61,894 bases of DNA. Origin: a virus. Below are positions 25,209-32,722 of this stretch, piece after piece; within the stretch, counting starts at the first letter, position 1, and each line of letters begins with the position of its first letter. The stretch lies in IMG/VR virus record IMGVR_UViG_3300044568_000567, positions 1-61,894 of that record; one strand, written 5' to 3'. A program made the translations under genes and the position numbers. The notes beneath the pieces are model-generated. The model was not told the DNA's origin, searched no databases, and saw only the letters and a program-made list of their open reading frames with translations.

Positions 25209-26493
25209 CGATTTGTTCAAATCTAGAAATTTCTCCGCGCATTTTTACAGGCACAAACACGTCACGTTGACCACGCCGATTCTTGTCGATGCGTACACGC
25301 GAAGTTGATTGGGTTTCTGTTTTGCGTTTAAATGATGACGCTTCTTTTTTCTTCTCGTCTGGATGCGAGATGATGAGCAAAAAATCAGTGTGGTGACCGA
25401 TTGCGCGGGACTCTCGTACTGCACCTTCGTCGTTGAGTTGTGATGCAGTCATCACCACGGATTTTGTTTTGAGAGCAGTTAGTTTGAGTCTTCGCGATAG
25501 TTCACTCACTGCCTGTTCTCGGTTATCTGCGGTTGGCATGGTGACAATTTGTAGGTAGTCAACGATGATCAGATCGGCCTTGCCAAGTGATGCAAGACGG
25601 GATGCCTCTGCGACGATTTCTCCAACCTCGGAGAGATCATCGCGGATCGTGAGGTTCATTCCCATGAGTTGGGTGATTGCGCTTGAGATATCCTTTGCAG
25701 ATGCAACCCCTCTCCACTCTGTGACCCCTTCCATCTCACGCAATGGCAGTATTGTCTTACCCAGAAGATTGGAAGCTATACGTTGTAGAATAGCCTTAGC
25801 TGGCATCTCTAGAGAAAATATAGTTACTGATTTACCATTCAGCAGTGCCTGAAGTGCTGCCTGATAAAGCAAGATAGATTTGCCTCCGCTGGTCTGCGCT
25901 CCTACCACTAGCATCTCACCCCTCCTTGCACCTCCACCAAGCAACTTGTCCAGCTTGGGAATTCCAGTTGGGTAGTTCTCTAGTGGAGTCTTGTCCTCCA
26001 GATCATCCAAAAAGTCGTTTAGATGGGCCTTCACGTCCTTGCATTGGCTCTCTGGTACGATTGCATTAGCGAATGACTCAGCGAGGCTAGAAAGGTCTGC
26101 CTTCATCGCGCAAATATCGTCATGGTTATCCTCCCACGTCCTTATTGCATCACGATACCCTTTTGCTTTGATGAGTTGTGCGCGGTAGTCCGCTGCGGTT
26201 TCAACGCACATAGCACCGGGGGACAGGAAGATTGTCTGGAGTACATCCATAACTCCATCCTTCCCTCCGCAAGCATTCAACTTGCCAGTTGTCTCAAGGT
26301 CACTCAATGCCCCTAGTGCGTTTGTGGATCCAGTCCGCTGGTAGACTCTCTCCAGTGCGGTGAAGATGAGTTTATGTTGTGATAACGCAAACAGATCTTC
26401 TGACCATGCGAGGTGCGGTAGAACCTCTGGGTCGATTGCGATAAGCGATAGTGCCGCTTTTTCTGCGGTGATTGCGATTGGTGTATTTTTCAT
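25198..26493 (-). CDS. dnaB: Replicative DNA helicase (DnaB-like)
   Basis: 431 residues. N-terminal helical domain (ALSLIAIDPEVLPHLAW, FALSQHKLIFTALERVYQ) as in DnaB, linker, then RecA-like ATPase: Walker A GAQTSGGKS (198-206), SVTIFSLEMPAKAILQRIAS, Walker B LIIVDYLQI (308-316), and SVVMTASQLNDEGAVRESRA with motif IV. The C-terminal RVRIDKNRRGQRDVFVPV is the usual arginine-finger region. It unwinds the phage replication fork. No phage DNA polymerase or primase was recognised, so it probably loads the host replisome. Confidence 0.9.
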   Translation of the reverse strand: MKNTPIAITAEKAALSLIAIDPEVLPHLAWSEDLFALSQHKLIFTALERVYQRTGSTNALGALSDLETTGKLNACGGKDGVMDVLQTIFLSPGAMCVETAADYRAQLIKAKGYRDAIRTWEDNHDDICAMKADLSSLAESFANAIVPESQCKDVKAHLNDFLDDLEDKTPLENYPTGIPKLDKLLGGGARRGEMLVVGAQTSGGKSILLYQAALQALLNGKSVTIFSLEMPAKAILQRIASNLLGKTILPLREMEGVTEWRGVASAKDISSAITQLMGMNLTIRDDLSEVGEIVAEASRLASLGKADLIIVDYLQIVTMPTADNREQAVSELSRRLKLTALKTKSVVMTASQLNDEGAVRESRAIGHHTDFLLIISHPDEKKKEASSFKRKTETQSTSRVRIDKNRRGQRDVFVPVKMRGEISRFEQIDEH

Positions 26494-26741
26494 TTAATTA
26501 AAAAGGCTGGAGTGTTTTCACCGACATATGCGCCTTGAACATTAAACTCAAAATATTCTTCGGCTTCCTCGCTTGTCATATCTTTCATTAAGATTTCTAT
26601 GCACTTCTTTCTGTCGTATACTGCAAACGCAGTTGTGAATTGGTAAGCCACACCAATGAATGCTGACTCAAATCCATCTGCCAAGATGACTGGTTCATCT
26701 TCTCCAACCAATTCGGTTATTTTTTTATTTAGTGTTTTCAT
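26490..26741 (-). CDS. Conserved small phage hypothetical protein
   Basis: 83 residues. PVILADGFESAFIGVAY, AVYDRKKCIEILMKDM and SEEAEEYFEFNVQGAY...NTPAFL follow a pattern common in small phage proteins (ADG-D-A-IG...YD--KCI--L---M--EEA-EYF-FNV...TP-F). I know the pattern but not a function. 4-base overlaps on both sides. Confidence 0.65.
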   Translation of the reverse strand: MKTLNKKITELVGEDEPVILADGFESAFIGVAYQFTTAFAVYDRKKCIEILMKDMTSEEAEEYFEFNVQGAYVGENTPAFLIK

Positions 26742-27742
26742 TTGTTTAAAAAATCGATGACTCCTTTAATTGTATTTCTTTTTTCTGAAATAATATCGTT
26801 ATGTAATTTCTTTTGTTGTTCTACTAATTCACTGTAATTTAATGAATTGATGTAATCATTCAGTTCTTTCTTGTAACAATTTTCTGGTAAAATTGCATTT
26901 TCATTAATGTTATATCCACTTTTTTGAATGGTTTTCATTGTGTTTGGAGCGAAAAGACAAACAACATCACACATCAACGCTTCATAAAATCGATTTGCCA
27001 TGAATGCATAGTTTTCATGCGTGTGCTTATCTTCGATGTACAAACTATACTTATAGTTTCTTAACCCTTCCATTCCAACTTCCCACTTTAATGGCTTGAT
27101 GCAATTTGACGTGCATTCTAGAGCTTTGAATTTAGTCCAGTGCTTAATGCTTGCTGAGATAGTAATTCCTTGATGCAGGTAATCTTTAAAATCATCACAC
27201 CTATGCTTCCTGTATGTTCCGTAATATATTGTTCCAGATCTGTCTGTTTGTATTAGATCTTTTTTGATCTGAGTATCATTTCTGAATATCAAACAATTTA
27301 AGTTGCAGGTATGCCAGTTATTGATGAAATCATTTAACTTCTTTTCAGCAATGTTTTTGCTTAGAATCCAATGACGATATCCGTTTCTTGGATTGTTACA
27401 TATCATATCGTAACTTCTTCCTCTTTCAGTGATTGCATATCTTAATAGCTGATTGTCTTCTAAATCATGATCATTTACTAACCATATCAATCTAGCTTTT
27501 GGATTGTTGTCTAGCACCTTCCTGTATTCATTGTGTGGCATATATGGAGATGCGTAGCAGCAAATGATAACATCATAATTTTTATCCATTGCTTTTGGTA
27601 TCCCATACTCTCCATCTAACAAGTCTGCGTTTAACTCATTTTTTAGAATAAGAGAGTTCCTGCAATGAACTATTGAAGTATCACTGTAGTCTTCTGCCAA
27701 TGGTTTTGTTTTGGATGTGGATTCAATTATTAGAATATTCAT
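26738..27742 (-). CDS. Putative GT-B-like glycosyltransferase in replication cluster
   Basis: 334 residues from the ATG at 27742 (MNILIIESTSKTKPLAED). N-terminal half with DVIICCYASPYMPHNEYRKV and IWLVNDHDLEDNQLL; C-terminal half with LRNYKYSLYIEDKHTHENYA and FMANRFYEALMCDVVCLFAP, reminiscent of the donor domain of fucosyl/CgeB-like transferases where R-F/Y-E-A follows an asparagine-rich loop. Notably AT-rich with many Asn, Ile and Tyr, unlike its neighbours, suggesting recent acquisition. Function as a transferase is inferred from fold-like motifs only. Confidence 0.5.
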   Translation of the reverse strand: MNILIIESTSKTKPLAEDYSDTSIVHCRNSLILKNELNADLLDGEYGIPKAMDKNYDVIICCYASPYMPHNEYRKVLDNNPKARLIWLVNDHDLEDNQLLRYAITERGRSYDMICNNPRNGYRHWILSKNIAEKKLNDFINNWHTCNLNCLIFRNDTQIKKDLIQTDRSGTIYYGTYRKHRCDDFKDYLHQGITISASIKHWTKFKALECTSNCIKPLKWEVGMEGLRNYKYSLYIEDKHTHENYAFMANRFYEALMCDVVCLFAPNTMKTIQKSGYNINENAILPENCYKKELNDYINSLNYSELVEQQKKLHNDIISEKRNTIKGVIDFLNK

Positions 27743-27743
27743 A

Positions 27744-28433
27744 TTAGCAAGCCCTCTGGTAAGTCTCCTGTGCTTTGTAGACCCATTCTGCTTTGAATCC
27801 CTGCCATCCACGGGAGACGCATTCGGTGATTGCATCCTCCAGCGTCCAACCTGCGTTGTCCGCTTCGTTCTGAATGGCATTTAGTGCCGTTTGAGTTAGT
27901 GGTGATTTCTTTGCCTTCCTGATTTTAAGAAAATCATTCCAGACCTGTTCAGGAACTGAATCTGGTCTATTTATATTATTAGTAGTAGAAGAAGAAGATG
28001 AAGAAGAAGACTGTAGTGTTGCCTTTTGGTTGATACCATTTGGCAAGCAATCTTCAACCACCCTTGCAAGTGTGGTTGAACCACCCTTGAGTATTTTACG
28101 CAATTCGGCAGACTTCTTTCCACCTTCAGCACTTTTCCGCGCCCATTCATTCTGTTTGATGATTTCCTGCTCCAACCTCTCATGCACCATGCATGAAGTG
28201 TCGTTGGGGTGTGGTTTGAACATGGTTGCAACGGTGGTTGCAAGGGTGGTTGAAGCACCCTTGCCAATCAATCGTGCTATTTGATCTGGATTCGATGGAA
28301 TACTTCCGTGCTGCCAACAATAGCAAAGCAAGCGAATGTAAGCACCCTCTTCCTCAAGACTCATCAACGCTACACGTTGAGATCCCAAGTAATCAGCGGG
28401 GTAAAACTGAAACGCTGGACGTTTAATTTTCAT
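27744..28433 (-). CDS. DUF1376 protein, possible replication initiator
   Basis: 229 residues. The N-terminus (RPAFQFYPADYLGSQRVALM, EEEGAYIRLLCYCWQHGSIP) is the YdaU/DUF1376 domain, a winged-helix relative of phage replication initiators. A Ser-rich linker (run of eight serines) leads to a C-terminal domain with WNDFLKIRKAKKSPLTQTAL and RGWQGFKAEW that resembles helicase-loader tails. The immediate position upstream of the helicase gene (with two small genes between) supports a replication role. The start codon follows a hairpin with a T-run (28439-28498), leaving no room for a Shine-Dalgarno. Confidence 0.75.
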   Translation of the reverse strand: MKIKRPAFQFYPADYLGSQRVALMSLEEEGAYIRLLCYCWQHGSIPSNPDQIARLIGKGASTTLATTVATMFKPHPNDTSCMVHERLEQEIIKQNEWARKSAEGGKKSAELRKILKGGSTTLARVVEDCLPNGINQKATLQSSSSSSSSTTNNINRPDSVPEQVWNDFLKIRKAKKSPLTQTALNAIQNEADNAGWTLEDAITECVSRGWQGFKAEWVYKAQETYQRAC

Positions 28434-28438
28434 AGTTT

Positions 28439-28498
28439 AAAAAAAGACCCACCTCAAGTGATACTCCCGCAAGGAATCTTGTGGGCATGAGGTAGGTC
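28439..28498 (-). terminator. Nested hairpin with U-run next to a start codon
   Basis: On the minus strand GACC-x-ACCTCA pairs with TGAGGT-x-GGTC and encloses an 8-bp hairpin (CCCACAAG/CTTGCGGG, loop ATTC). Seven T's follow at once (28439-28445) and the DUF1376 ATG is at 28431-28433. It looks like an intrinsic terminator or attenuator that could govern entry into the helicase operon. Confidence 0.65.
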
Positions 28499-28562
28499 AA
28501 ATTAGTTGGTTTTTAACGATGGTATCAAACATCGCGCTTCGTCTGAAGCTAACTCAAAATAT

Positions 28563-28913
28563 CTAGATTTTGGATTTCGTCAAATTGTTTTTTACAGACC
28601 AATCCCAAATGGACAATAATTCCTGAGCCTTGGGGTCAACATGGTCTTGGTTTAACCCGTACGATTTTAGTTCAATCCATGTACCATCTGGCAACTCACC
28701 AGTGCATTTAACCTCATATCCAACTCCAGCTGCTGCGCTATACTTTCGGTGATCGTAGACGTAAACCTCAACTTGTTTCTTTTTACCTTCGTTGCAACGG
28801 CACTCTTCATGCCCTGCGAAGGTTTTGTAAAACGAGATATCCGATTGTCCAAGGTGATCCTTGAATTGCTTCCATCCATTGCTTGTTAGTTTATCAAAGT
28901 TCAGATCGTTCAT
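28563..28913 (-). CDS. Small hypothetical protein
   Basis: 116 residues. Contains SFYKTFAGHEECRCNEGKKK, EVYVYDHRKYSAAAGVGYEV and PDGTWIELKSYGL, mostly beta. Could bind metal through EECRCNE. 4-base overlap with the nuclease gene. Confidence 0.55.
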   Translation of the reverse strand: MNDLNFDKLTSNGWKQFKDHLGQSDISFYKTFAGHEECRCNEGKKKQVEVYVYDHRKYSAAAGVGYEVKCTGELPDGTWIELKSYGLNQDHVDPKAQELLSIWDWSVKNNLTKSKI

Positions 28914-29953
28914 AGTTTTGCTTTCTTTGGTTTGTCCTCAACTAGCTTCACAATTTCCTCTGCAACGTCAGGTTGGATTTGGGTGAGATCGTATCCCACT
29001 GCCTCGCAGTACTTCTGCAATTTTGTAGCAGAGATGCTACCTCCGAATAGCTTAATGCTGTCGGATAATGACATTTCGGTGCAATTTCCGATATGTTCGA
29101 TAACCTCCGCAGGGTATGTCTCACGTCCTTTCTGGCGTTGCAGTTTCCATCCATAAACCTTCTCCCCTGCTTGCAGTTTTTGCTTCAGCAGATCTTTTGC
29201 CCAATCGACAAGGTAGTTGTTGAAAATATTGCTCTGTTTTATAAACATTGAGAGTCGATCCACATCACCTGCGAGATGCTCCTGCATTTGCGCTAGGTTG
29301 GTCTGTAGGTCGCTTTCCACAACCGCTAGGGTGGTGGCAACTGGAACTGCAATCTGACCGCACGTTGATGCCTTCTTACACCACTTGCAATAATCGCAAG
29401 CGGACGGGGTTTTGTCTGGGTCGTTGTATGCTGAAAGAACACCCTCGACAACCTGCTTGGCCTCGTCAATTGTCCAGCTATGCGTCACCACACGCTCTTG
29501 ATCACAGAACAGCAGGTGCGTAGTCCATTCGCGAATAGCGTATTCGCCAGTCTCGAAATCGTAGCTTGCTGCCATGTTGCCGTAGGCATAGGCACACTGC
29601 TGCTCGGCGTACGAACGTAGGATTCCTGATTTTAGGTCTAGGCTAGTATGTATAGCAGGGATTCGGCAATCCTCGGTTCCAATGTGATCGATCCCCGGCG
29701 TTTTAACCTTGAGACTATCTTCGTCGGTTACCACCTCATGGTCACCAGCGATTGTCTTGGTCATCTCGACTGCCCACATGACCGCATCTCCATCCTTGGG
29801 ATTCAGATCAAGAAAAGGTTTATTGTTCCCCATGAACATCTCACGGAACGCAAGATCCATGTGAGTCCCGCGAGATGCGGCATAAGATTGACCTTCCTTA
29901 GACTCGAAGCAAGCACACTCAGCCAGCTTTGGAAGTAGTGAATGCCTGATCAT
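28910..29953 (-). CDS. RecB/Cas4-like exonuclease (DUF2800-like)
   Basis: 347 residues from the ATG at 29953 (MIRHSLLPKLAECA), which gives ATGA coupling with the ERF gene. PD-(D/E)XK motifs are visible: SRGTHMDLAFREM, GIDHIGTED (87-95), then SLDLKSG (D-x-K, 104-110) and QCAYAYGNMAA; a C-terminal cluster ACDYCKWCKKASTCG (about 184-198) suggests an iron-sulfur or zinc site as in Cas4/AddB-like nucleases. As in other phages, an ERF-type annealing protein next to this exonuclease forms a two-gene recombination module. Confidence 0.8.
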   Translation of the reverse strand: MIRHSLLPKLAECACFESKEGQSYAASRGTHMDLAFREMFMGNNKPFLDLNPKDGDAVMWAVEMTKTIAGDHEVVTDEDSLKVKTPGIDHIGTEDCRIPAIHTSLDLKSGILRSYAEQQCAYAYGNMAASYDFETGEYAIREWTTHLLFCDQERVVTHSWTIDEAKQVVEGVLSAYNDPDKTPSACDYCKWCKKASTCGQIAVPVATTLAVVESDLQTNLAQMQEHLAGDVDRLSMFIKQSNIFNNYLVDWAKDLLKQKLQAGEKVYGWKLQRQKGRETYPAEVIEHIGNCTEMSLSDSIKLFGGSISATKLQKYCEAVGYDLTQIQPDVAEEIVKLVEDKPKKAKL

Positions 29954-30609
29954 TTGGCCTCCCATTTTGCAACTGCTGCGAGAAACTTCTCTGGTGATAC
30001 GATAAGGTTGTCACGATACTTGCCAGCGGGAAGATCATTCCACAACTGACCAACTTTGATCTCACCTTTGCTGATCAGATATGCTGTAGCCGATTCAGCT
30101 TTGGTTGCGATTACTGCCTCTACCTTTGTGAACCAGTTTGGATCTTCTTTGGGTGTTACGGGTGATAGTACTTTTGTGACTGTTGTCCTAGCTTGCGGAA
30201 CGCTAGTGGAGCGTCCCATTGCCATCTCGCCATCGTCATCCAAATCGTCAGAACATACCATTACAAGCGATTGCAAGGCATACCTGCGAGCATAACTGAT
30301 TAAAGACCCGATTCCCTGCGGATCTTCCTTCACTGGTTTCATGTATAGACGTGATTTAATCCACTGACCGCTTGAATGGATTAGCATGGATTCAACGTAG
30401 TATCCGCTTTCGTCGTGTGATGGAAGCTGAACCACAGAAAGTCCGTTTGCGGTTAGTGCTGGTCGTACTGTTTCCCAAACCTGCGCCAATGAAGCGTAGT
30501 TGGATTTGAAGAATGGGTTCTTTGCGTCCTTGTGAACTGTTCCGTTCTCTGCCTGTGCTTTTGATAAAGCGATTGCTAGGTCTGCTATGTTTTCTGATTG
30601 TGTGTTCAT
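29950..30609 (-). CDS. ERF-family single-strand annealing protein
   Basis: 219 residues. The ERF signature is strong: FFKSNYASLAQVWETVRPAL near the N-terminus, then DPQGIGSLISYARRYALQSL followed by an acidic DDLDDDGEMA. These proteins anneal complementary single strands in phage recombination and genome circularisation. The C-terminus (WFTKVEAVIATKAESATAYL...) is a helical extension that may recruit SSB. Start preceded by an A/C-rich leader (AAACAAACCAAAACAA) without a Shine-Dalgarno. Confidence 0.85.
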   Translation of the reverse strand: MNTQSENIADLAIALSKAQAENGTVHKDAKNPFFKSNYASLAQVWETVRPALTANGLSVVQLPSHDESGYYVESMLIHSSGQWIKSRLYMKPVKEDPQGIGSLISYARRYALQSLVMVCSDDLDDDGEMAMGRSTSVPQARTTVTKVLSPVTPKEDPNWFTKVEAVIATKAESATAYLISKGEIKVGQLWNDLPAGKYRDNLIVSPEKFLAAVAKWEAK

Positions 30610-30623
30610 TTGTTTTGGTTTGT

Positions 30624-30824
30624 TTACTGGTTGGTGAATTGGTCAAATTTTGAGCATACGTCAAAATCGTCGTGATTCTCGGAATCGTTGTTTTTTTCTT
30701 TTGCCTTCCGTTTATCGCAATATTCGCGAAATCGATGGAGGATGTTTTCCTGACCCAATCGATAGCAAGCGAAGCAGGACGCAAAAGACAACAAGAAATA
30801 TGAAACTGCGAATGTGGTGGTCAT
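30624..30824 (-). CDS. Small membrane-anchored protein
   Basis: 66 residues from the ATG at 30824 (MTTTFAVSYFLLSFASC), with one N-terminal transmembrane helix followed by a charged cytoplasmic tail (HRFREYCDKRKAKEKNND). The start overlaps the previous stop (ATGA); the frame upstream to 30899 is rejected. Confidence 0.5.
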   Translation of the reverse strand: MTTTFAVSYFLLSFASCFACYRLGQENILHRFREYCDKRKAKEKNNDSENHDDFDVCSKFDQFTNQ

Positions 30825-30952
30825 TTGTTTTGTGTGAGTACTAGGGTTATTCCAATGATTGCGAATGCTGGTGCGATTACTATGAACGCATCCAGACAAT
30901 GCTGGAGCGTCACAAGCAAAGGGACTGACGTGAATGTTTCGATGATGCTCAT
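30821..30952 (-). CDS. 43-residue membrane peptide
   Basis: ATG 30950-30952; stop overlaps the next start. Hydrophobic C-terminal helix (FIVIAPAFAIIGITLVLTQN). Function unknown; with the next gene it forms a membrane-protein pair in the early region. Confidence 0.45.
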   Translation of the reverse strand: MSIIETFTSVPLLVTLQHCLDAFIVIAPAFAIIGITLVLTQNK

Positions 30953-30953
30953 A

Positions 30954-31172
30954 TTAAAAAAGAGCAAGTGCGTTCCGTGCTTCCTCGTCAGATAGGATCA
31001 AATCTGATCCACAATCCAAGTAAGCGTGTTTGCCCGTGGACTGCTGCCAACAGTAGAGGAGTGTCCGTCCGCTGCGTGACTTGAAGGGTTGCTCAGTTCC
31101 ACCGCAAGCGGGGATCCAGTTTCCTTGTGCGGCTTTTTCTGCGAGTTGGTTGATGAGGTCTGTGATGTTCAT
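30954..31172 (-). CDS. Small conserved phage protein
   Basis: 72 residues from the ATG at 31172 (MNITDLINQLAEKAAQGNW). Contains WIPACGGTEQPFKSRSGRTL and LYCWQQSTGKHAYLDCGSDL, a pattern I have seen in small phage proteins of unknown function (PACGGTE-PF--R-G--LLYCW---TG-HAYLD). A candidate promoter lies 30-40 bases upstream. Confidence 0.65.
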   Translation of the reverse strand: MNITDLINQLAEKAAQGNWIPACGGTEQPFKSRSGRTLLYCWQQSTGKHAYLDCGSDLILSDEEARNALALF

Positions 31173-31186
31173 AAGATCTGAAGAAT

Positions 31187-31211
31187 AATCCAATCTGCTT
31201 GGGAATGTCAA
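31187..31211 (-). promoter_or_regulatory. Candidate promoter overlapping a stop codon
   Basis: TTGACA (31206-31211) overlaps the TGA stop of the 55-residue gene; about 17-18 bases on is TTATTC/TATTCT. It would drive the 31172 gene. A weak -10 makes this tentative. Confidence 0.3.
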
Positions 31212-31375
31212 CAATGTTTTTTTGGAAAGATTCCAGCGGATTTTAAAGCGTCTTTGCACTGGTCGATCAGCAAAGAATCCTTGTGACCATATGCGTCAAC
31301 AACCGCTTGTAGTGCCTGTACCAATTTTGTGTGCGAAGCGTTTTTGTAATGCTCAGAAGATTTGAATAGTTTCAT
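31208..31375 (-). CDS. 55-residue hypothetical protein
   Basis: ATG 31373-31375, TGA 31208-31210. Starts MKLFKSSEHYKNASHTKLVQ and contains AVVDAYGHKDSLLIDQ, predicted helical. Preceded by the repeated hairpin leader. No family recognised. Confidence 0.5.
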   Translation of the reverse strand: MKLFKSSEHYKNASHTKLVQALQAVVDAYGHKDSLLIDQCKDALKSAGIFPKKHC

Positions 31376-31381
31376 TTTGTT

Positions 31382-31430
31382 GGTTGGGTTTGGAGCGGGG
31401 GTGGAACCCGCTCCGTTTTGGTTTTAGAGT
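31382..31430 (-). repeat. Leader repeat with T-loop-like hairpin, copy 1
   Basis: An 8-bp stem GGAGCGGG/CCCGCTCC (31392-31399, 31407-31414) closes a 7-base loop TTCCACC (minus strand). About 45 bases around it match the copy at 32119-32165, including a shared A/C-rich flank. It lies between the 31424 stop and the 31375 start. Confidence 0.7.
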
Positions 31431-32104
31431 TTAGCTTCAGCGTGTGCTGCCTTTGCTGCCTTGAATGCTGCTAGTTTGTTGACTACATCATCTGCGTGTT
31501 CAGTGAAACCATTAGCGCGAGCGTGATCAGCATACTTGTGAGCGTTAGCAGTGGTTGGGTAGGAAAGATCGTAGCAACTAACTACTTTTTCGATTTGCTC
31601 AACAGAACGGATTAACTCACGCTTGGTGAGATCACGAAGACGAGCGAGATCACGGATCCCACGGGTAGCGGTTTTTTTAGATGCAACCTTGGCTTGCTCT
31701 TCCTGAACGTCCGTCAGTGGCTGGACTGACCATGCTTCGCAACGGGGAGTTTGGAAGCGGATAAACTCGGAGAGGTAGCGTTTTGTTTGGTTGAACTCGT
31801 TCCATGCTTTTTTGAGGTTACGTTGAGCTTCAGTGAGAGATGGTGAGTTAATGTTTTTCCATGAAACTCCGTATTCAAGTTCCTCGGAAGGAGCAGTAAG
31901 ATTTTCAAGACTTGTCTTGGAAGAAGCTAATGCTGATTCAGCGTAATCTTTGGAGATCTCAAAAGGAAGTCTTCCGCTACCATTGCATACTCCGTTGAAT
32001 CCCCATCCGTATTCGACAGTGTATCCATGCTTGGCAAGTCTTCCGCTTGGGAGTTTTTGAGTTGATCCGCAGATTTGGCAGGTTCCGATTTGTGTAGCTT
32101 TCAT
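31424..32104 (-). CDS. Hypothetical phage protein with N-terminal zinc motif
   Basis: 226 residues. GTCQICGSTQKLPSGRLAKH followed by GYTVEYGWGFNGVCNGSG forms a C-x2-C...C site. The middle is helical (LTEAQRNLKKAWNEFNQTKR) and the C-terminus Ala-rich (AAFKAAKAAHAEAK). Proteins with this CQICG...LAKHGY...FNGVC-GSG start are widespread in phages without assigned function. Expressed from a hairpin-bearing A/C-rich leader. Confidence 0.65.
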   Translation of the reverse strand: MKATQIGTCQICGSTQKLPSGRLAKHGYTVEYGWGFNGVCNGSGRLPFEISKDYAESALASSKTSLENLTAPSEELEYGVSWKNINSPSLTEAQRNLKKAWNEFNQTKRYLSEFIRFQTPRCEAWSVQPLTDVQEEQAKVASKKTATRGIRDLARLRDLTKRELIRSVEQIEKVVSCYDLSYPTTANAHKYADHARANGFTEHADDVVNKLAAFKAAKAAHAEAKL

Positions 32105-32118
32105 TTGATTTGGTTTTT

Positions 32119-32165
32119 GGTTGGGTTTGGAGCGGGGATTGAACCCGCTCCGTTTTGGTTTTAGT
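32119..32165 (-). repeat. Leader repeat with T-loop-like hairpin, copy 2
   Basis: An 8-bp stem GGAGCGGG/CCCGCTCC (32129-32136, 32144-32151) closes the 7-base loop TTCAATC, matching the tRNA T-loop consensus TTCRANY. Flanks match copy 1 (TTGGGTTT, GTTTTGGTTTTAG on the plus strand). It separates the genes ending at 32161 and starting at 32104. Confidence 0.7.
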
Positions 32166-32364
32166 TATTTAAAATTTCGCGTCCTGCATTTATTGCAGCA
32201 TCTGCACATTGAGTTTTTCCACGCAAATTCCGCAACTCATGAGGAAAACTCCAGCTAATGGTATTTGCTCCTTCTCCTGCATTGTTTTCTTGTGCTGCAA
32301 AAATGCAGAATTCTTTTCCGTATTTAGAAATTGCTAGGATGGTTTTTTTACTAAGAGTTGTCAT
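32161..32364 (-). CDS. Small hypothetical protein
   Basis: 67 residues: TILAISKYGKEFCIFAAQEN, AGEGANTISWSFPHELRN and CADAAINAGREIL. The leader again carries a hairpin (nested GTTG/CAAC around GGCG/CGCC) then A/C-rich sequence directly before the ATG. Unknown function. Confidence 0.55.
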   Translation of the reverse strand: MTTLSKKTILAISKYGKEFCIFAAQENNAGEGANTISWSFPHELRNLRGKTQCADAAINAGREILNN

Positions 32365-32566
32365 TTGATTGATTTGGTTTTTGGTTTCGTTGCTGGCGTT
32401 GCGCCTTCAACTGAGATGAAGATACCAACCTGCTTGGGTTATGCAATAATTATTTTCATTTATTTTTCACCTAGGATAAAAATAGTTAGTTAATTCTATT
32501 GACACCCGCAGATGCCGATAGAATCAAGCTGTACGGATAAGAACCAAGTGACATCCTAGCATCTAA
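32365..32566. other. 202-base intergenic region
   Basis: No gene seen. On the minus strand it holds a nested hairpin near 32385-32415 and a CCTAG/CTAGG hairpin at the upstream gene's stop (32555-32571). The middle is AT-rich. A plus-strand TTGACA (about 32497) has no matching -10 or plus-strand gene. Confidence 0.4.
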
Positions 32567-32722
32567 CTAGGTTGCCGCGCAGATTTCCATCTTTCGAGGT
32601 CTGCCACCCTTCGCTCCATTAGCCCGTGCTGCCTCAACTTTTTTATCAGACGAAACGCATCCACCCTTGCGTCCAATCTCCGATAAAAACTGCCGCACTA
32701 CATCAGGAATCGTTGTCTTCAT
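32567..32722 (-). CDS. Small basic, AT-hook-like protein
   Basis: 51 residues from the ATG at 32722 (MKTTIPDVVRQFLSEIG). IGRKGG...KKVEAARANGAKGGRPRKM is typical of small phage and plasmid proteins ending in KGGRPRK, a DNA minor-groove-binding-like motif. Likely binds DNA or acts as a regulator. The start overlaps the upstream gene by 20 bases. Confidence 0.6.
   Translation of the reverse strand: MKTTIPDVVRQFLSEIGRKGGCVSSDKKVEAARANGAKGGRPRKMEICAAT

Noticed and set aside
31382-32165. T-loop-like hairpins as tRNA fragments or tRNA genes
   Set aside because: No D or anticodon arms upstream; the sequence before is coding. Kept only as structural mimic in findings.
32490-32520. Plus-strand TTGACA
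   Set aside because: No -10 at proper spacing and no plus-strand gene downstream.
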